From: Caproicibacterium amylolyticum
GTDB taxonomy: Bacteria; Bacillota; Clostridia; Oscillospirales; Acutalibacteraceae
Direction: 5' to 3'
Assembly: GCF_014467055.1 (NCBI RefSeq)
Contig: NZ_CP060696.1
Span: 186,001-250,000 of the forward strand
DNA length: 64,000 bases
Made by a program: the position numbers and the translations under genes
Notes under the pieces: model-generated
What the model was told of the DNA's origin: nothing
Seen by the model: only the letters and a program-made list of their open reading frames with translations
Database searches by the model: none
In this document: positions 61,370-64,000 of the stretch, in pieces
Layout: the number at the start of each line of letters is the position of its first letter
Position numbering within the stretch: the stretch's first letter is position 1

Positions 61370-63400
61370 TTACGTTTCCCCTAAATGGCGGAAAAGCTGG
61401 CGTACTTCCGCGCGCAGACCGCGGTGCTCAGGTCCTTCCAGCGGCGGGTCGGCGGCAAGCATTTCTTTTGCAACGGATTGCGCATCTTTTAAAACCTCAA
61501 AGTCATTGTTCATGTCGGCAATTTTTAGTTCCGGCAGGCCGTGCTGCCGCTGGCCAAAAAAGTCACCGGGGCCGCGCAGTTTCAGGTCACGTTCCGCAAT
61601 GGTGAAGCCGTTGGAGGTTTCACACATGACTTCCATACGGGCGCGGGCATCCTCGTTTTGTGCGTCGGTAATCAAAATGCAGTAGCTTTGGTAGCTTCCG
61701 CGCCCAACCCGTCCACGCAGCTGGTGCAGCTGAGAAAGCCCATACTGTTCTGCGTTTTCAATCAGCATATCCACAGCGTTGGGTACATCCACACCGACTT
61801 CAACGACGGTTGTGGAAACAAGAATGTCAATTTTTCCGGCGGAAAACTGCCCCATGATTTCATCTTTTTCCTTGGGTTTCATGCGCCCGTGCAAAGCGCC
61901 AATGCGGCAGTCCGGCAGCACTTTCTGCAGGTACTCTGCGTACTGTGCGACGCTTGCCTTGTCGTTCCCTGCATCGATTGCCGGGCAGATCACGTAAGCC
62001 TGCTGTCCTTCATGCACATGTTTCTGCAAAAAATGCAGCGCCCGCACGCGCTTGGCACTGTCCACGCAAAACGTTTCAATGACCTGCCTGCCGGGGGGCA
62101 GCTCATCAATTACAGAAATGTCCAAATCTCCGTAAATCATAAGTGCCAGCGTGCGCGGAATCGGCGTGGCACTCATAACCAGCACATGGGTGCCTTTGGA
62201 TTTTTCCGCCAGTGCGGTGCGCTGGTTAACGCCGAAACGGTGCTGTTCGTCGGTAATGACCAGCCCGAGATTTTGGAACTGCACATCCGGCGTTAAAAGT
62301 GCGTGTGTGCCAATCAGCAGCTGGATGGTGCCGTCCAGAATACCCGTTTTGGCACCCGCCTTTTCCTTCGCTTTCATCGAACCGGTCAGCAGTCCGACCC
62401 GGATGCCGGCAGGTTCCAGCATCTTTGTCAGGGAGTCATAGTGCTGGTGCGCCAGAATATCAGTCGGCGCCATCAGCACCGCCTGCATTCCGTTTTGTAT
62501 GACGGTATGGCAGCAGGCGGCGGCGACTGCCGTTTTGCCGCTGCCAACGTCGCCCTGCACCAGTCGGTTCATCGGCCAGCCGCTTTGCATATCTGCAACT
62601 GCTTCTTGTGCGGCGCGCTTTTGTGCGCTCGTGGGGGAAAACGGAAGAAGTTTCCAGAAGTCATCAAGGCAGTTTTTCTGCACAACAAATCCGCTTTTTT
62701 CACGGGTGCGGCTTTTCATAGTGAGCAGGCCGAGCTGCAGCACCAGCAGTTCTTCAAAAGCAAGGCGCCGCCGCGCGACCTCCATGCTTTCCGTATTTTC
62801 CGGCTGATGGATACTCTCCAGAGCGTAGCGCAATTCACACAGACTGTACTGTTGGCGAATCTCCTGCGGAATTGGGTCACGCATTACATCCGGCAACAGT
62901 TGAAGTGTTTCCTTCACCACGGCTTCGATAATCCGGCTGGAAAGTCCTTTGGTCTGCGGATAAATCGGCCGCAGGCCGGGGCATTGCCCCTCTTTTGCAA
63001 ATACCGGAGCGGCCATCTGCCGCTTTCGCTGATTGAGTGTAATTTTTCCGTAAAAGATATAGCGGATGCCGCTGCTCAGTAAGTTCTGAATATACTGGTT
63101 GTTAAAGAAAGTAAGTTCCAGCGGCGTACCCTCTTCGTCTGCGGTGTGCACATGGGTGAGCATGACACCGGAGTGCGCAAATACCGGCGCACCAACGCTT
63201 TTCACAGTGGCACGCACGGCACAGGGGATGTCCAGCGGCGCCTGCAGCACGGTATAGGGATTACTCCAGTCCTCGTAAGCGCGTGGATACAGGCGCAGCA
63301 AAGCGCCGGCAGTGGGCACACCGAGTTTTTGGAAAAGCTCTGCGCGTTTACTGCCGACGCCTTTTAATTCTGTGATGGGTTTTGCAAATAAAGAAGCCAT
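61370..63400 (-). CDS. recG: ATP-dependent DNA helicase RecG
   Basis: 676 residues. N-terminal wedge domain (ELKGVGSKRAELFQKLGVPTAGALLRLYPRAYEDW), Walker A LVQGDVGSGKTAVAA near residue 287, DEQHRFG (DExH) near 382, SATPIPRTLALMIYGDLD, STTVVEVGVDVPNA and the C-terminal QLRGRVGRGSYQSYC and LKLRGPGDFFGQRQHGLPEL. Remodels stalled replication forks. No clear ribosome binding site; the ATG shares its A with the stop TAA of the upstream gene (TAATG), so translation is probably coupled. Confidence 0.96.
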   Translation of the reverse strand: MASLFAKPITELKGVGSKRAELFQKLGVPTAGALLRLYPRAYEDWSNPYTVLQAPLDIPCAVRATVKSVGAPVFAHSGVMLTHVHTADEEGTPLELTFFNNQYIQNLLSSGIRYIFYGKITLNQRKRQMAAPVFAKEGQCPGLRPIYPQTKGLSSRIIEAVVKETLQLLPDVMRDPIPQEIRQQYSLCELRYALESIHQPENTESMEVARRRLAFEELLVLQLGLLTMKSRTREKSGFVVQKNCLDDFWKLLPFSPTSAQKRAAQEAVADMQSGWPMNRLVQGDVGSGKTAVAAACCHTVIQNGMQAVLMAPTDILAHQHYDSLTKMLEPAGIRVGLLTGSMKAKEKAGAKTGILDGTIQLLIGTHALLTPDVQFQNLGLVITDEQHRFGVNQRTALAEKSKGTHVLVMSATPIPRTLALMIYGDLDISVIDELPPGRQVIETFCVDSAKRVRALHFLQKHVHEGQQAYVICPAIDAGNDKASVAQYAEYLQKVLPDCRIGALHGRMKPKEKDEIMGQFSAGKIDILVSTTVVEVGVDVPNAVDMLIENAEQYGLSQLHQLRGRVGRGSYQSYCILITDAQNEDARARMEVMCETSNGFTIAERDLKLRGPGDFFGQRQHGLPELKIADMNNDFEVLKDAQSVAKEMLAADPPLEGPEHRGLRAEVRQLFRHLGET

Positions 63401-64000
63401 TATTCTACCGAAATGAGGAAGTAGTGAATGGGCTGACCGCCGTTCACCAGTGTGATTTCAATGTCAGAGCCGATTTTGGACTTAATGCGGTTGTAAGCGT
63501 CGTTCGCTTGTTCCTCTGTAATATCTTCACCGTAAATAATCGTAATGAATGCTGTGGAACGGTTGACCATGGAGCGGGTCAGCTTTGAGCAGGTGTGCAC
63601 AATGTCCTTTTCAATAAAGGTCAGTTTGCCGTTCACCAAGCCGAGGATATCGCCTTCTTTAATGCGGTGGCCGCCAAACTCACTGTCACGCGCGGCAAAG
63701 GTGACGGTTCCGGTTTCTACATTGCCGGCGGCTTCCATCATCTTGACAGCGTTAACTTCGCAGGAAGTGTCGGGGTCATAAGCCAGCATTGCGGAAAGAC
63801 CCTGCGGGATAGTGCGTGTGGGCAGCACCATGACTTTGCGGTCTTTTACCAGCGGAATGACCTGCTCTGCCGCCATGGTAATATTTTTGTTGTTCGGCAG
63901 CACCAGCACAGTTTTGCCCGGAGTGGCCAGAACTGCTTCTAAAATATCCTCGGTACTGGGATTCATGGTCTGTCCGCCGCTGACCACATGTGTGCAGCCA
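63400..64000 (-). CDS. fakA: C-terminal part of fatty acid kinase FakA (DAK2/YloV family), runs off window
   Basis: The last 200 residues of a protein entering from beyond the window edge; the frame is open through 64000, so no start is seen. GCTHVVSGGQTMNPSTEDILEAV, VLVLPNNKNITMAAEQV and VLPTRTIPQGLSAMLAYDP match the C-terminal (FakB-binding, DegV-interacting) part of YloV/FakA. FakA phosphorylates FakB-bound fatty acids. The neighbour recG follows with a one-base overlap; fakA-recG adjacency is typical of Firmicutes. Confidence 0.92.
   Translation of the reverse strand, partial: GCTHVVSGGQTMNPSTEDILEAVLATPGKTVLVLPNNKNITMAAEQVIPLVKDRKVMVLPTRTIPQGLSAMLAYDPDTSCEVNAVKMMEAAGNVETGTVTFAARDSEFGGHRIKEGDILGLVNGKLTFIEKDIVHTCSKLTRSMVNRSTAFITIIYGEDITEEQANDAYNRIKSKIGSDIEITLVNGGQPIHYFLISVE

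Noticed and set aside
1..64000. tRNA or rRNA genes, prophage, integrases, IS transposases, replication origin
   Set aside because: Looked for T-arm motifs, CCA ends, transposase and integrase motifs and DnaA-box clusters by eye and saw none. A tRNA or small-RNA model search would be more sensitive.

Overview
The window looks like chromosomal DNA of an anaerobic, Gram-positive, low-to-mid GC Firmicute of the class Clostridia, most likely near the Oscillospiraceae/Ruminococcaceae (inference). The evidence is: a single-subunit pyruvate:ferredoxin oxidoreductase as the acetyl-CoA source; a clostridial glycogen operon with paired glgC and glgD; a T-box leader before leuA; a queT transporter with a structured leader; SpoIID; frequent GTG and TTG starts behind strong AGGAGG-type ribosome binding sites; and many U-tailed intrinsic terminators. 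I saw no phage, no IS transposase, no CRISPR array and no rRNA or tRNA gene.

Layout. 1-9.8 kb: partial HtrA protease, pyruvate:ferredoxin oxidoreductase (minus), CBS-domain transporter-like protein, candidate riboswitch plus queT, GNAT acetyltransferase, M19 dipeptidase and CYTH protein (minus). 10-16.4 kb: GH51 arabinofuranosidase, then the lower glycolysis genes pgk-tpiA-gpmI (minus) and trmL. 16.5-20 kb: a small glycine-zipper-like protein and a translationally coupled pair, a MORN-repeat protein and a metallo-beta-lactamase-fold hydrolase. 20-26 kb: a large Ala/Thr-rich secreted surface protein under a very strong promoter, a stand-alone PTS Enzyme I N-terminal domain, and a peptide-type solute-binding lipoprotein. 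26-31 kb: SpoIID (minus), citrate synthase, a membrane protein, GAPDH. 31-37 kb: glycogen operon glgB-glgC-glgD-glgA. 37-43 kb: small hypotheticals, an XRE regulator with a tandem-repeat operator candidate, a histidine phosphatase, Leu T-box, leuA and leuB. 43-50 kb (all minus): ddl, murI, ywiB-like, argS, a MetH-like fragment, rsmA and a small membrane protein. 50-55 kb: an unrecognised gene, then rpmG-secE-nusG-rplK-rplA and rplJ-rplL. 55-64 kb: D,D-carboxypeptidase (minus), sbcD-sbcC, an AraC-type regulator, recG and the C-terminal part of fakA (minus).

How it works together: PFOR, GAPDH, PGK, TPI and iPGM form the core of fermentative sugar catabolism, with arabinoside scavenging feeding in and glycogen storage draining off glucose-1-phosphate. 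Leucine synthesis is controlled by tRNA-Leu charging. Ribosomal protein synthesis appears to be controlled by two mRNA copies of the L1 rRNA binding site and an L10 leader. Peptidoglycan precursor genes (ddl, murI) sit with argS.

Most notable: (i) five copies of a 110-320 bp intergenic repeat with conserved, mutually inverted hairpin ends; (ii) the MORN/metallo-hydrolase pair; (iii) an Enzyme I protein that stops exactly where the PEP-binding half should begin; (iv) a MetH-like homocysteine domain with altered zinc cysteines; (v) perfect inverted repeats built into the promoters of the surface protein and of rplJL; and (vi) two L1-stalk mimics in the rplKA mRNA.
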